A DNA stretch of 14,719 bases, from contig NZ_CAJULN010000058.1 in NCBI RefSeq assembly GCF_910586915.1, positions 1 through 14,719 on the forward strand, read 5' to 3'. The position numbers were made by a program, and so were the translations under genes. Below the pieces are notes generated by a model that did no database searches, was not told the origin of the DNA, and saw only the letters and a program-made list of their open reading frames with translations. Below, piece after piece: positions 1 to 7,195 of the stretch. The stretch is from an uncultured Bacteroides sp. (lineage in GTDB: Bacteria; Bacteroidota; Bacteroidia; Bacteroidales; Bacteroidaceae). Position 1 is the first letter of the stretch, and each line of letters begins with the position of its first letter.

Positions 1-135
1 TTATGCAAACTAACAGGGTAAATTTAACATACCCACAGGGTTTTCGGACTGACCCTATATTTGGTCTGTGTGACAGGTAGGATAATTTATATTCTGTTTT
101 TAGTATCTGAATGATGCTCTGCCAACAAAGAAAAA

Positions 136-165
136 GTTCTTATAAGTATCTAACTTATAAGGACT
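136..165 (-). terminator. Intrinsic terminator of tRNA-His
   Basis: An inverted repeat pairs 135-147 with 153-165 around a 5-nt loop, about 13 bp with one mismatched pair when read as minus-strand RNA. It is followed on the minus strand by a T run (131-135). It begins just after the tRNA-His 3' end, so it most likely ends that transcript. The stem is AU-rich, so its strength is uncertain. Confidence 0.6.
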
Positions 166-171
166 TCTCTT

Positions 172-249
172 TGGGGTGGAAGACCGGACTCGAACCGGCG
201 ACATTCAGAACCACAATCTGACGCTCTAACCAACTGAACTACATCCACC
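172..249 (-). tRNA. tRNA-His (anticodon GTG), CCA encoded
   Basis: The minus strand folds as a full cloverleaf. The anticodon stem TCAGA/TCTGA is perfect around loop TTGTGGT, giving anticodon GTG (His). The T arm is GCCGG-TTCGAGT-CCGGT. The extra 5' G (249) sits opposite C73, the G-1:C73 identity pair characteristic of histidine tRNAs. The acceptor stem has one U-U mismatch near its base. The 3' CCA is encoded (174-172). A consensus promoter lies 25 nt upstream and a terminator follows, so it appears to be a single-gene transcription unit. Confidence 0.95.
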
Positions 250-274
250 ATGTCTACATTTCTCTAATGCGATG

Positions 275-305
275 CAAAGATAGGTATTATATTTTAATCT
301 CCAAA
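275..305 (-). promoter_or_regulatory. Bacteroides-type promoter of tRNA-His
   Basis: Minus strand -7 box TATCTTTG (282-275) and -33 box TTTG (305-302) are separated by 19 nt, matching the Bacteroides sigma-ABfr consensus TTTG-N19-20-TAnnTTTG. The box is 25 nt upstream of the tRNA 5' end. The -33 box lies within the T run downstream of the capA stop codon. Confidence 0.75.
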
Positions 306-335
306 AAAAATGGCTACTTTTTTTCGTAAAAAGTA
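303..335 (-). terminator. Possible weak terminator of folD-capA
   Basis: A hairpin with arms 315-322 and 328-335 (8 AT-rich bp, 5-nt loop) includes the capA stop codon. On the minus strand it is followed after 4 nt by eight T residues (310-303). The low GC content makes it a weak candidate. Confidence 0.35.
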
Positions 336-1468
336 TATTCTTTTATTCCTTGATTATGCTTGCTGAAAAGGAATCGAGTATCATTTGTGAAGATTTTCAG
401 TGAGTTACGTGCTTTTAAAGGGATGGAATCAGTTGGTAGAGCAACAGGAAATAATTGATAATTTTTTTTCTCCGATTGTATTGGTCGGGCTGTCCATACC
501 AAACTGTACTCGCAGTTATGAAGACGGGTAGTACTATCTTTTACTAATTCCATTCTTACCATCAGTCCGCCATCCGTGCGGCGGGTGGACATATTGGAAA
601 TATAATTCCCCAATGAATAGACGATAAGATGCTTGTTGTTTGTCAGGCTGTCTGTACGGACTTCGATAGGTTGTACTACGTGCGGATGCGAACCGATAAT
701 GTGGTCGACATCTTTTTGAAGTAACCACTCTGCGAGAGATTTTTGTGTTTTGTCTGGTAGGGATTGGTATTCTATCCCCCAATGCATATAGGCAATAATT
801 GCATCCGGTTTTAAAACTTTACTGGCTTCTATATCTTTGGCAATAACCGTTGTGTCGATATAGTTCACAAGAGCGGGTGGGGCAACGGTGATTCCGTTTG
901 TTCCATAGGTGTAGTTGAGCAGGATAATGCGAAATCCCTTTTTCTCTAATAGGAGAGGGTATTGTTTCTTGCGTGCTTCAGAATCGACATAGGTTCCAAC
1001 ATGAGGAATTTTTAGTGAGTCCATGAGAAGGATAGTGCGCTTCAAACCGGCTTTTCCACGGTCAAGGCAGTGGTTGTTGGCAGTGGCGAGAACATTGAAT
1101 CCCGCATCACGAATTGCAGTCAGAAACTCGTCCGGTGCACTGAATGCCGGATACCCTCTATAGGGTTTTCCGCCTAATGTAACTTCTAAATTGGCGATGG
1201 CAAAATCTGCTCTGTTAATCTCTTCTTTGACGTATTCAAAACAAGTTGAATAATCGTAACCTTTAGTAGTCCGTGCGGCGTTGATTTGGCTTTGATGTTG
1301 CATCAGGTCTCCTACGAAAAGGAGTCGGAGCGTATCGGCAGGCACAATACTGTCAATTGTATATCGGTTATCTGCTGAGGAGGGATAAACGGAATCTCTC
1401 CTTACCTGCGACCGCGAGGTGCAGGACAGGGAAAGAAGAATGATTGTCAGAAACAAGATATGTTTCAT
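314..1468 (-). CDS. CapA-family (poly-gamma-glutamate synthesis type) lipoprotein
   Basis: A 384-residue member of the CapA metallophosphatase-like family. Motifs seen: VGDLMQH (52-58), IANLEVTLGG (91-100), TANNHCLDRG (129-138), YMHWGIEYQ (227-235), IIGSHPHVVQP (258-267) and YSLGNYISN (284-292). The NNH, HWG and SHPH motifs are typical metal-ligand positions of the fold. The N-terminus MKHILFLTIILLSLSC is hydrophobic and ends in Cys16, so it is probably a lipoprotein, although the lipobox (S-L-S-C) is not canonical. No acidic surface-export signal follows the Cys, so a periplasm-facing lipoprotein is likelier than a surface one. The start at 1468 is chosen because it gives a signal peptide and overlaps the folD stop by 4 nt; an upstream ATG at 1567 would lie deep inside folD. 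CapA homologues act in polyglutamate capsule export in Bacillus, but no capB/capC lies nearby, so the substrate here is unknown. Confidence 0.85.
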   Translation of the reverse strand: MKHILFLTIILLSLSCTSRSQVRRDSVYPSSADNRYTIDSIVPADTLRLLFVGDLMQHQSQINAARTTKGYDYSTCFEYVKEEINRADFAIANLEVTLGGKPYRGYPAFSAPDEFLTAIRDAGFNVLATANNHCLDRGKAGLKRTILLMDSLKIPHVGTYVDSEARKKQYPLLLEKKGFRIILLNYTYGTNGITVAPPALVNYIDTTVIAKDIEASKVLKPDAIIAYMHWGIEYQSLPDKTQKSLAEWLLQKDVDHIIGSHPHVVQPIEVRTDSLTNNKHLIVYSLGNYISNMSTRRTDGGLMVRMELVKDSTTRLHNCEYSLVWTARPIQSEKKNYQLFPVALPTDSIPLKARNSLKIFTNDTRFLFSKHNQGIKEYTFYEKK

Positions 1469-2346
1469 TGATAGATAGCTTTTTTGCCAGCCAAAAGCGT
1501 ATTTTTCATTAGCGATACAATTGTCATTGGTCCTACACCACCCGGTACGGGGGTAATGTATGAGCATTTGGGAGCTACTTCGTCAAACTTTACATCGCCA
1601 GTCAGTTTGAATCCTGATTTTTTGCTTGCGTCCGGTACGCGGGTAGTACCTACGTCAATAATTACCGCACCTTCTTTTACCATTTCGGCTTTCACAAAAT
1701 TGGGTTGTCCCAAAGCGGCAATGATGATATCGGCTTCTTGGCACTCTTTTACTAAATCTTTGCTGCGGCTGTGGCATACGGTGACGGTAGCATCACCTGG
1801 GTATGCTTTTTGCATCATTAATGCTGCCATTGGTTTGCCGACGATGTTACTGCGTCCGAGTACGACACATTTCTTGCCTGAGGTTTCTATTTCGTAACGT
1901 TTCAGTAATTCGAGGATACCATTGGGAGTGGCTGATACGTAGCAGGGAAGTCCGATGGACATACGTCCTACGTTTATCGGATGGAATCCGTCTACATCTT
2001 TGCGGTAGTCGATGGTTTCGATTACTTTCTGTTCGGAGATATGTTTCGGTAACGGGAGTTGTACGATAAATCCGTCTACATCGTTGTCTTCATTCAGTTC
2101 GCGTACTTTGGCGAGCAGTTCTTCTTCGGTCACATCGCTTTCATAACGGATAAGTGAGGATTTGAATCCGCAAACTTCACAGGCTTTTACTTTGGCTGCC
2201 ACGTATGTTTCACTACCACCGTCGTGTCCTACAAGAATGGCTGCCAGGTGTGGGCGTTTTCCGCCGCGAGCTACAATTTCGGCTACTTCGGCTGTAATCT
2301 CTTGTTTCACTTGTTCGGAAATGGCTTTTCCGTCTATCAGAGTCAT
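1465..2346 (-). CDS. folD: Methylenetetrahydrofolate dehydrogenase / methenyltetrahydrofolate cyclohydrolase
   Basis: A 293-residue bifunctional FolD, the usual family length. It interconverts 5,10-methylene-THF and 10-formyl-THF with NAD(P), supplying one-carbon units for purines and formyl-Met in the cytosol. Seen: substrate-site YVAAK (48-52, catalytic Lys52), DGFIVQLPLP (91-100), KDVDGFHP (116-123), Rossmann motif GRSNIVGKP (164-172), and the C-terminal signature PVPGGVGPMT (266-275). The start at 2346 gives the standard N-terminus MTLIDGKAIS; the open frame extends 37 codons upstream through the promoter and terminator and is rejected. It is the first gene of a two-gene unit. Its TGA (1467-1465) overlaps the capA ATG as ATGA, so capA translation is probably coupled to it. 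A consensus promoter lies at 2374-2405. Confidence 0.97.
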   Translation of the reverse strand: MTLIDGKAISEQVKQEITAEVAEIVARGGKRPHLAAILVGHDGGSETYVAAKVKACEVCGFKSSLIRYESDVTEEELLAKVRELNEDNDVDGFIVQLPLPKHISEQKVIETIDYRKDVDGFHPINVGRMSIGLPCYVSATPNGILELLKRYEIETSGKKCVVLGRSNIVGKPMAALMMQKAYPGDATVTVCHSRSKDLVKECQEADIIIAALGQPNFVKAEMVKEGAVIIDVGTTRVPDASKKSGFKLTGDVKFDEVAPKCSYITPVPGGVGPMTIVSLMKNTLLAGKKAIYQ

Positions 2347-2373
2347 ATTTTCAGAGTATTTATTGGTGATGGA

Positions 2374-2405
2374 CAAATATAAAATAAATAACTGAACTCT
2401 CCAAA
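2374..2405 (-). promoter_or_regulatory. Bacteroides-type promoter of folD-capA
   Basis: Minus strand -7 box TATATTTG (2381-2374) and -33 box TTTG (2405-2402) with a 20-nt spacer. The -7 box lies 27 nt upstream of the folD ATG. It sits just downstream of the ffh terminator, so folD-capA is an independent unit. Confidence 0.75.
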
Positions 2406-2416
2406 AAGATTGGAAT

Positions 2417-2454
2417 ATAAAAAAAGAAGAAACCAATCGTGGTCTCTTCTTTTT
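2417..2454 (-). terminator. Terminator of ffh (possibly bidirectional)
   Basis: Arms 2421-2434 and 2441-2454 form a ~13-bp stem (AAAAAGAAGA against TCTTCTTTTT, then one A-C mismatch and 3 bp) with loop AATCGT. Read on the minus strand it ends in a run of T and follows the ffh stop by about 40 nt. Confidence 0.75.
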
Positions 2455-2495
2455 CAAACAAAAAATATTAAGTCATTTTACACAATGATTCTTTA

Positions 2496-3818
2496 TTATC
2501 TTTTCATTTTCGGCATCATTTTGCCCATTTTGCTGCCCGTCACCATTTTCATCATTTTGCGGGTCTGGTCGAACTGTTTCAGCAGGCGGTTTACTTCTTG
2601 AATAGACGTTCCGCTACCTTTGGCGATACGCGTACGGCGTGAACCGTTCAGGATTTCCGGATTGGAACGTTCTGCCGGAGTCATGGAATAGATGATGGCT
2701 TCGATGCTCTTGAAAGCATTGTCATCAATGTCGATGTCCTTGATAGCCTTGCCGACTCCCGGAATCATGGAAGCAAGTTCTTTCAGATTACCCATTTTTT
2801 TGATTTGGGCTATTTGGCTGAGGAAGTCGTTGAAGTCGAATTGATTCTTGGCAATCTTCTTCTGCAAGCGTTTGGCTTCTTCTTCGTCATATTGTTCTTG
2901 GGCGCGTTCTACCAGTGAAACGATGTCACCCATACCGAGGATACGGTCGGCCATACGTGCAGGGTGGAATTGGTCGATTGCTTCCAACTTTTCTCCTGTA
3001 CCGACGAACTTAATCGGCTTGTTGACTACCGAACGGATGGATAAAGCAGCACCACCGCGGGTATCGCCGTCAAGTTTAGTCAGTACCACACCGTTGAAAT
3101 CAAGGCGTTCGTTAAATTCCTTCGCAGTATTTACAGCATCCTGACCGGTCATGGAGTCTACTACAAACAAGATTTCGTTCGGGTTGATAGCCTCTTTGAT
3201 GGCAGCGATTTCGTTCATCATCTGCTCGTCTACCGCCAGACGTCCGGCAGTATCGACAATAACGAGGTCATATCCTTTGGCATTAGCTTCCTGAATGGCG
3301 TGTTGTGCGATTTCTACCGGATTCTTGCTATCCAGTTCGCAGTACATCGGAACTTCGATTTGTTCTGCCAGTACACGCAACTGTTCGATAGCTGCCGGAC
3401 GGTAAACGTCACAAGCTACGAGTAACGGCTTGCGATTCTTCTTGGTTTTCAGCATACGTGCCAACTTACCGGAGAAGGTGGTTTTACCCGAACCCTGCAA
3501 ACCTGACATCAGGATAACTGCCGGTCGGGAGTCGATATTGACTTCGACTGTCTCGCCTCCCATCAACTGAGTAAGTTCGTCGTGTACAATCTTCACCATC
3601 AACTGGCTCGGCTTCACTGCTGTAAGTACGTTCTGCCCAAGTGCTTTCTCTTTCACCGTATCGGTGAAATTCTTAGCAACCTTGTAGTTAACGTCGGCAT
3701 CAAGAAGTGCCTTTCTTACGTCTTTCAGCGTCTCCGCCACGTTAATTTCGGTGATTTTGCCTTCACCTTTCAGAATCTTGAATGACCGTTCCAGTCTTTC
3801 ACTTAAATTATCGAACAT
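2496..3818 (-). CDS. ffh: Signal recognition particle GTPase Ffh (SRP54)
   Basis: 440 residues, normal length for Ffh. It binds signal sequences of nascent membrane proteins and 4.5S RNA, and delivers ribosomes to FtsY at the inner membrane. Domains: N-terminal helical bundle (1-~90); G domain with P-loop GLQGSGKTT (106-114), DTAGR (189-193), TKLD (247-250) and GDTRGG (251-256); then a Met-rich M domain (~325-440) with the RNA-binding segment RIAKGSGTSIQEVNRLL (397-413) and Met-rich tail. The start at 3818 gives the expected MFDNLSERL N-terminus. It is on the same strand as the MATE gene with a 57-nt gap and no visible terminator between them, so read-through is possible, but it has its own -7 box. 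Confidence 0.98.
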   Translation of the reverse strand: MFDNLSERLERSFKILKGEGKITEINVAETLKDVRKALLDADVNYKVAKNFTDTVKEKALGQNVLTAVKPSQLMVKIVHDELTQLMGGETVEVNIDSRPAVILMSGLQGSGKTTFSGKLARMLKTKKNRKPLLVACDVYRPAAIEQLRVLAEQIEVPMYCELDSKNPVEIAQHAIQEANAKGYDLVIVDTAGRLAVDEQMMNEIAAIKEAINPNEILFVVDSMTGQDAVNTAKEFNERLDFNGVVLTKLDGDTRGGAALSIRSVVNKPIKFVGTGEKLEAIDQFHPARMADRILGMGDIVSLVERAQEQYDEEEAKRLQKKIAKNQFDFNDFLSQIAQIKKMGNLKELASMIPGVGKAIKDIDIDDNAFKSIEAIIYSMTPAERSNPEILNGSRRTRIAKGSGTSIQEVNRLLKQFDQTRKMMKMVTGSKMGKMMPKMKR

Positions 3819-3851
3819 AGTTGTTTAATTACTGATTAATATTTGAGCCTG

Positions 3852-3859
3852 CAAATGTA
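3852..3859 (-). promoter_or_regulatory. -7 box of a probable ffh promoter
   Basis: Minus strand TACATTTG matches TAnnTTTG, 33 nt upstream of the ffh ATG. A clear TTTG -33 element is not visible; that position falls at the 3' end of the MATE gene. Confidence 0.5.
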
Positions 3860-3875
3860 CAAAAATCTCCCGTAT

Positions 3876-5198
3876 TTATATCTTTTTGTTCTGCCATTTT
3901 GCTTTTTTGAGGTAAATATAACTCGTTATCAGCAGTAGGGTATAGTACACTATCTCAATAGTAAAGCAGATTTCAATCGGTGCTTTCAGCCACATTCCTA
4001 TGAATATGATGTAAGAACCGTAGATGATGATTGTAATCGTTTCGAGCAGTAAGGCGGCCTGTGTATTTCCCGTGCCGGAGATACCGTTGAACACGACATT
4101 GGCTACTGATGCGATGAGCATAGCGATGCAAATAACGTAGACCGAAGGGACCGACTCTGTGATAAGCGCAGCTTCGTTGGTGTAAACGGACAACAGGAGT
4201 TGTGGAAATAAGGTGGTGACTGCTATCAATCCCAGCATGATAAAGAAGGAGAACTTTGCTATTCTGTTTATCAACGGAATCACGTGCTTGACGCCTTCTG
4301 CGCCAATGGCATTGCTCACAAGGCTGTTTGTGGTAGTAGCCAATGAGTTGACCGGAATCAGCAGAACGATATAGATGCTTCTGACAATATTGGCTATTGC
4401 CAGTTCTCGCTGTCCTAAACGCTCTACGGCTACAAAGAATACAAACCATGTCGCCATCGAGAGAAAGTACTGGAGCATGGTGAAACAGGAGATACTGAGA
4501 ATCCGTATCAGCAATGCAGGGTCGAATGAGCGCAGTCGGTTCAGACCGTATTTCTTCAGGTCGATGGTAGCGTATGTGTAGATAAGAAAGAAGAGAATCG
4601 AAGAGGCTTCTGCCAGCACGGATGCGATGGCGGCTCCCTTGATTCCCATCTCCGGCAGACCGAATTTACCGAAGATTAATGCATAATCCAAGATGACATT
4701 GGTTATTGCCATCACAACTGCGTTGATGGTCAATACTTTGGTGCGTGTGATACCTATGTATAATGCACGGAACATGACATTGACAAAGGAGAAGAAGAAA
4801 CCGTAGATACGCCAGTCGAGAAATTCCATTGTGCCTCCGTAGATGGATTCTGAAGATACGAGTAACCGCATAATATCTCCTCCGAACGCTTTGGTGAGAC
4901 CGAACAGTATCAATGCCATAACAAATAGGAATATGACGCCTTGAATCATGACTGCTCCTACATCCGTATATCTTCTTTCACCATTGCGTCTTGCAATGAC
5001 TATCTGCGAGCCGGTACTGAAACCGAATGCTATGGTGAATACGCATATATAGAACAATCCACCCATAGCAGACGCTCCGAGGGCTACTTCACTTACATGA
5101 CCGAGGAAGGCGGTGTCGGTGACGTTGATAACATTTTGTGCCAGCAAGCTTAGTAGTATCGGGTAGCTGACACTCCAAATCTGTTTGTTGGTGTACAT
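3876..5198 (-). CDS. MATE-family multidrug/metabolite efflux transporter
   Basis: 440 residues with about 12 hydrophobic segments, the normal size and topology for MATE (MatE) antiporters, which export cationic compounds using Na+ or H+ gradients across the inner membrane. The N-terminus contains the typical PILLSLLAQNVINVTDTAFLG stretch (13-33: Pro in helix 1, then D28TAFLG), followed by LGASAMGG (40-47) and the loop QIVIARRNGER (65-75). The second half repeats this arrangement. It resembles the NorM/DinF-like branches, but I cannot assign substrate or coupling ion. It lies 23 nt downstream of the sulfatase relic on the same strand. Its own -7 box overlaps the end of that relic, so it should remain expressed independently. 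Confidence 0.9.
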   Translation of the reverse strand: MYTNKQIWSVSYPILLSLLAQNVINVTDTAFLGHVSEVALGASAMGGLFYICVFTIAFGFSTGSQIVIARRNGERRYTDVGAVMIQGVIFLFVMALILFGLTKAFGGDIMRLLVSSESIYGGTMEFLDWRIYGFFFSFVNVMFRALYIGITRTKVLTINAVVMAITNVILDYALIFGKFGLPEMGIKGAAIASVLAEASSILFFLIYTYATIDLKKYGLNRLRSFDPALLIRILSISCFTMLQYFLSMATWFVFFVAVERLGQRELAIANIVRSIYIVLLIPVNSLATTTNSLVSNAIGAEGVKHVIPLINRIAKFSFFIMLGLIAVTTLFPQLLLSVYTNEAALITESVPSVYVICIAMLIASVANVVFNGISGTGNTQAALLLETITIIIYGSYIIFIGMWLKAPIEICFTIEIVYYTLLLITSYIYLKKAKWQNKKI

Positions 5199-5221
5199 AA
5201 TTAAGCGTTTAAGTTTACACT

Positions 5222-6662
5222 TTACAAAGATAACGCTTTATTTTGATTGCTGTTCCATTTTTTTCTTTTGAGAATCTCCCGTATTCCGGGACCTCCGTGG
5301 TTAGGATAGCCCGGGGTATGATTCCTGCACCGCGGGTCTGCTTCAACTTTCAGGCTGCGATAGTCGTCTTTTGTGCGGGTAATATAGTCGTCGAGCATGG
5401 CACGGTGTTCTGCCAGAACTTTGGTGTACTTGGGATTTTTGGCAAGGTTTCTGCGCTCTCCCGGGTCTTTCTTCATGTCATACAGCTCTTCGCCGTTGCC
5501 TTCGAGGTAGTGTGTGTATTTGTATCGCGGACCGCGTACCATGCGTCCGGGAGTGGTGATGTATTCATATTCGCTATGCCGTTCGGAAACGACATACGAG
5601 TGAGTTTTTTGTCTGCTTTTCTTCTCTCAGTGTCGGAGCGAGACTGATTCCGGCTTTCTCTGCCGGAACGGAAATTCCGGCTAAGTCGCAAAGAGTAGGC
5701 AGGAGGTCGAGCGTGGGTTGTGTAAGTAGATGTTTTACTGGATTGTTCTGTTGCTTGATGCCGGGACCTGCAAAGATAAACGGAACATTTGTCATTTCGT
5801 CGTAGAAGCTGACGTGCTTTGTCACCATGCGATGGGAAGCCATTCCGTCACCGTGGTCTGCCATGATGACTACGATGGTGTTCTTTCCGGCGGGGGTGGA
5901 ATAGAGGGCATTCAGTACGCTGTCCACTTGCCTGGATACCATCTTCGTATAGTGTTGGAAAGCGGCGATGTAGTGACGGTAGTTTTCTTCGTTCCAATGA
6001 GAGGCCTGTGTCATGCGGCGGTGACCGCAGCAAATATATTGTACCGGAGTCGGGAGGTCGTTCCAGTCTTCTATATCGAAGTTGTCAGGCAGTTCGGGAA
6101 GAGCGCCGTTGACGGGGCGGTCTGTGTGGACGCCTTCATTCGCTCCTACGAATCTGCAGATGTTGTGAGGGTTTTGAAAATCGGCAATGCAGATGAAGGG
6201 TTCTTGAGATGGATTACTCAGATAAGCTACGGCGTCTTCGCAGGTTCCTACATCAAGGAAACTGTCGTTGTTGACGGGAAATTCAGGGTCGGTGAATGGC
6301 TTTGCTACCGGTTCTTTGTGTTTGAATCCTCTTAGCGAACCCATGTCGTGAGTCTTTCCGAAATGCACAGCTTCGTAACCGTTTTCAGAGAAAAGGCTTC
6401 CTAATGTCGGTACGTCTTCCGGTATCGGTGTGTTGACTGGTTCGCTGGAATTGGAACGCACGTTGGTTTGATGAGGAGTCAGGCCGCTCCATAAAGCGGC
6501 ACGCGAAGGTTGACTGAGGGGGCAACCGTGAGTATGTCCGTAAGCACCTACGACGCGTTGTGTCAGATGGTCGCATTGGATAATCAGGAAATTTGGCTTT
6601 TCTTGCGCTTGGACTGTCATACCGCATATGGCAAAGCCCACAAATGGATATAATGTTTTCAT
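5222..6662 (-). pseudogene. S1-family sulfatase, frameshifted and internally deleted
   Basis: Sulfatases of this family hydrolyse sulfate esters, in Bacteroides mainly on host glycans in the periplasm. The frame from 6662 begins with a signal peptide (MKTLYPFVGFAICGMTVQAQ) and keeps the catalytic set: Asp31, Ser50-Gln-Pro-Ser-Arg54 (Ser-type formylglycine site), Lys103/His105 (GKTH), His166, Asp269-His270 and Lys282. It stops at 5574 after 362 codons. The true C-terminal domain (RYKYTHYLEG, EELYDMKKDP, ERRNLAKNP) continues in another frame to 5222. Removing one base from the six-T run at 5605-5610 joins the two parts into 479 residues. A second defect: Asp31 to Ser50 is 19 residues, whereas characterised sulfatases have about 38-40, and the usual PNxDxLAxxGxxFxxxY segment is missing. 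Substrate unknown. Pseudogene is likeliest; a sequencing error could explain the frameshift but not the gap. Confidence 0.85.
5225..5232 (-). promoter_or_regulatory. -7 box of a probable MATE gene promoter
   Basis: Minus strand TATCTTTG, 26 nt upstream of the MATE ATG and inside the last codons of the sulfatase relic. No good -33 TTTG is visible at the expected spacing. Confidence 0.5.
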
Positions 6663-6696
6663 TTTTGGTTGAAGTTAGATGCTATTGATCGGAAGG

Positions 6697-6704
6697 CAAA
6701 AGTA
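6697..6704 (-). promoter_or_regulatory. -7 box of a probable sulfatase promoter
   Basis: Minus strand TACTTTTG fits TAnnTTTG, 34 nt upstream of the sulfatase ATG. No clear -33 box is present, as expected for an activator-dependent promoter; a direct repeat suited to an activator starts 36 bp further upstream. Confidence 0.45.
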
Positions 6705-6740
6705 GGAAAAAAGGGAGCATGAAAAAGGGCGGGGCAGCTG

Positions 6741-6779
6741 TTTTGTACGGAAATGAAAGGATTTTGCACAAAAATGAAA
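6741..6779. promoter_or_regulatory. 21-bp-spaced direct repeat, candidate activator operator
   Basis: TTTTGTACGGAAATGAAA (6741-6758) and TTTTGCACAAAAATGAAA (6762-6779) match at 15 of 18 positions and start exactly 21 bp apart, two helical turns. AraC-type DNA-binding domains, including those of Bacteroides hybrid two-component regulators, often bind such repeats. The repeat lies upstream of the sulfatase promoter at a distance suited to activation. The regulator itself is not in this window. Confidence 0.5.
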
Positions 6780-6840
6780 TTGGGGTTTCAAGTTAAATGA
6801 TTATCCGCTGTTTTTCCTCTCCGCATGAGGGATTTGCAAC

Positions 6841-6948
6841 GCATATATATCCTATTTCCACCGCATATATGTCCTATTTCCAGTATCTATATATCCAACT
6901 CCCAGCATCTATATGTCCTGTACGCAGCATATATATACGCTGTAACTG
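6841..6948. repeat. Degenerate tandem repeat, five units of ~22 bp
   Basis: Five consecutive units start at 6841, 6863, 6883, 6905 and 6927 (lengths 22, 20, 22, 22, 22). Each begins with G-C/T-AT followed by alternating TA. Units 1-4 then carry TCC and a pyrimidine-rich end, for example GCATATATGTCCTATTTCCA (unit 2). Units 1 and 2 are nearly identical over 20 nt; unit 5 keeps only the first half and contains a near-palindrome, CAGC-N10-GCTG. No unique spacers are present, so it is not a CRISPR. Function unknown. Confidence 0.75.
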
Positions 6949-7141
6949 TTTGATTATTAGATTGTAATTCTTTTGTTTGGCAGTTGGGAGAAGATGACAG
7001 ATAATCTCTTTTTTCGTTAACAATCGGTTTTTATCCGTCTTTTTGTAGTGAATAGGATACTTTTTGGGAGGGATTTCTCAGTGGAAGTGTGTTTTCTGTA
7101 CGACGAATGTTGTCTGTAAGCAGATAGGATGGGGACGGTAT

Positions 7142-7183
7142 AAAAAATAACAAGAGGATTTTGGGTTTCATCCTCTTGTTATT
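7142..7183 (-). terminator. Strong intrinsic terminator of rho
   Basis: A perfect 14-bp inverted repeat (7146-7159 with 7170-7183, arm AATAACAAGAGGAT) around a 10-nt loop, followed on the minus strand by T residues (7147-7142 region). It begins 12 nt after the rho stop codon. Confidence 0.9.
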
Positions 7184-7195
7184 GTATTTTGTTGA

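Larger units (their letters stand above)
6663..7195. other. 533-nt intergenic region between the sulfatase relic and rho
   Basis: No gene supported. From left to right it holds the sulfatase -7 box, the 21-bp direct repeat, the 22-bp tandem array, an AT-rich stretch (6950-7140) in which I see no convincing promoter or ORF, and the rho terminator. Both flanking genes run on the minus strand, so the region is downstream of rho and upstream of the sulfatase. Confidence 0.7.

Noticed and set aside
56..63. Plus-strand TATATTTG as a promoter box
   Set aside because: No -33 element at the right distance and no plus-strand gene downstream; it would transcribe antisense to tRNA-His.
2347..2457. 37-residue N-terminal extension of FolD
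   Set aside because: It contains the folD promoter and part of the ffh terminator, and FolD proteins start at the chosen Met.
5473..5610. A AAA AAC slippery heptamer in the sulfatase frame, suggesting programmed -1 frameshifting
   Set aside because: A -1 shift leads to a frame that ends at 5473 with no sulfatase-like sequence. Restoring the domain needs a shift in the other direction (+1).
5730..6335. 201-codon plus-strand frame opposite the sulfatase
   Set aside because: It is antisense to the catalytic sulfatase frame, with no promoter and no protein-family features.
6719..6796. 25-codon plus-strand ORF between the sulfatase relic and the tandem array
   Set aside because: It lies over the direct repeat, has no promoter or recognisable similarity, and is short enough to be chance.
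6841..6948. CRISPR array
   Set aside because: Units are adjacent without unique spacers, are degenerate, and no cas genes are present.
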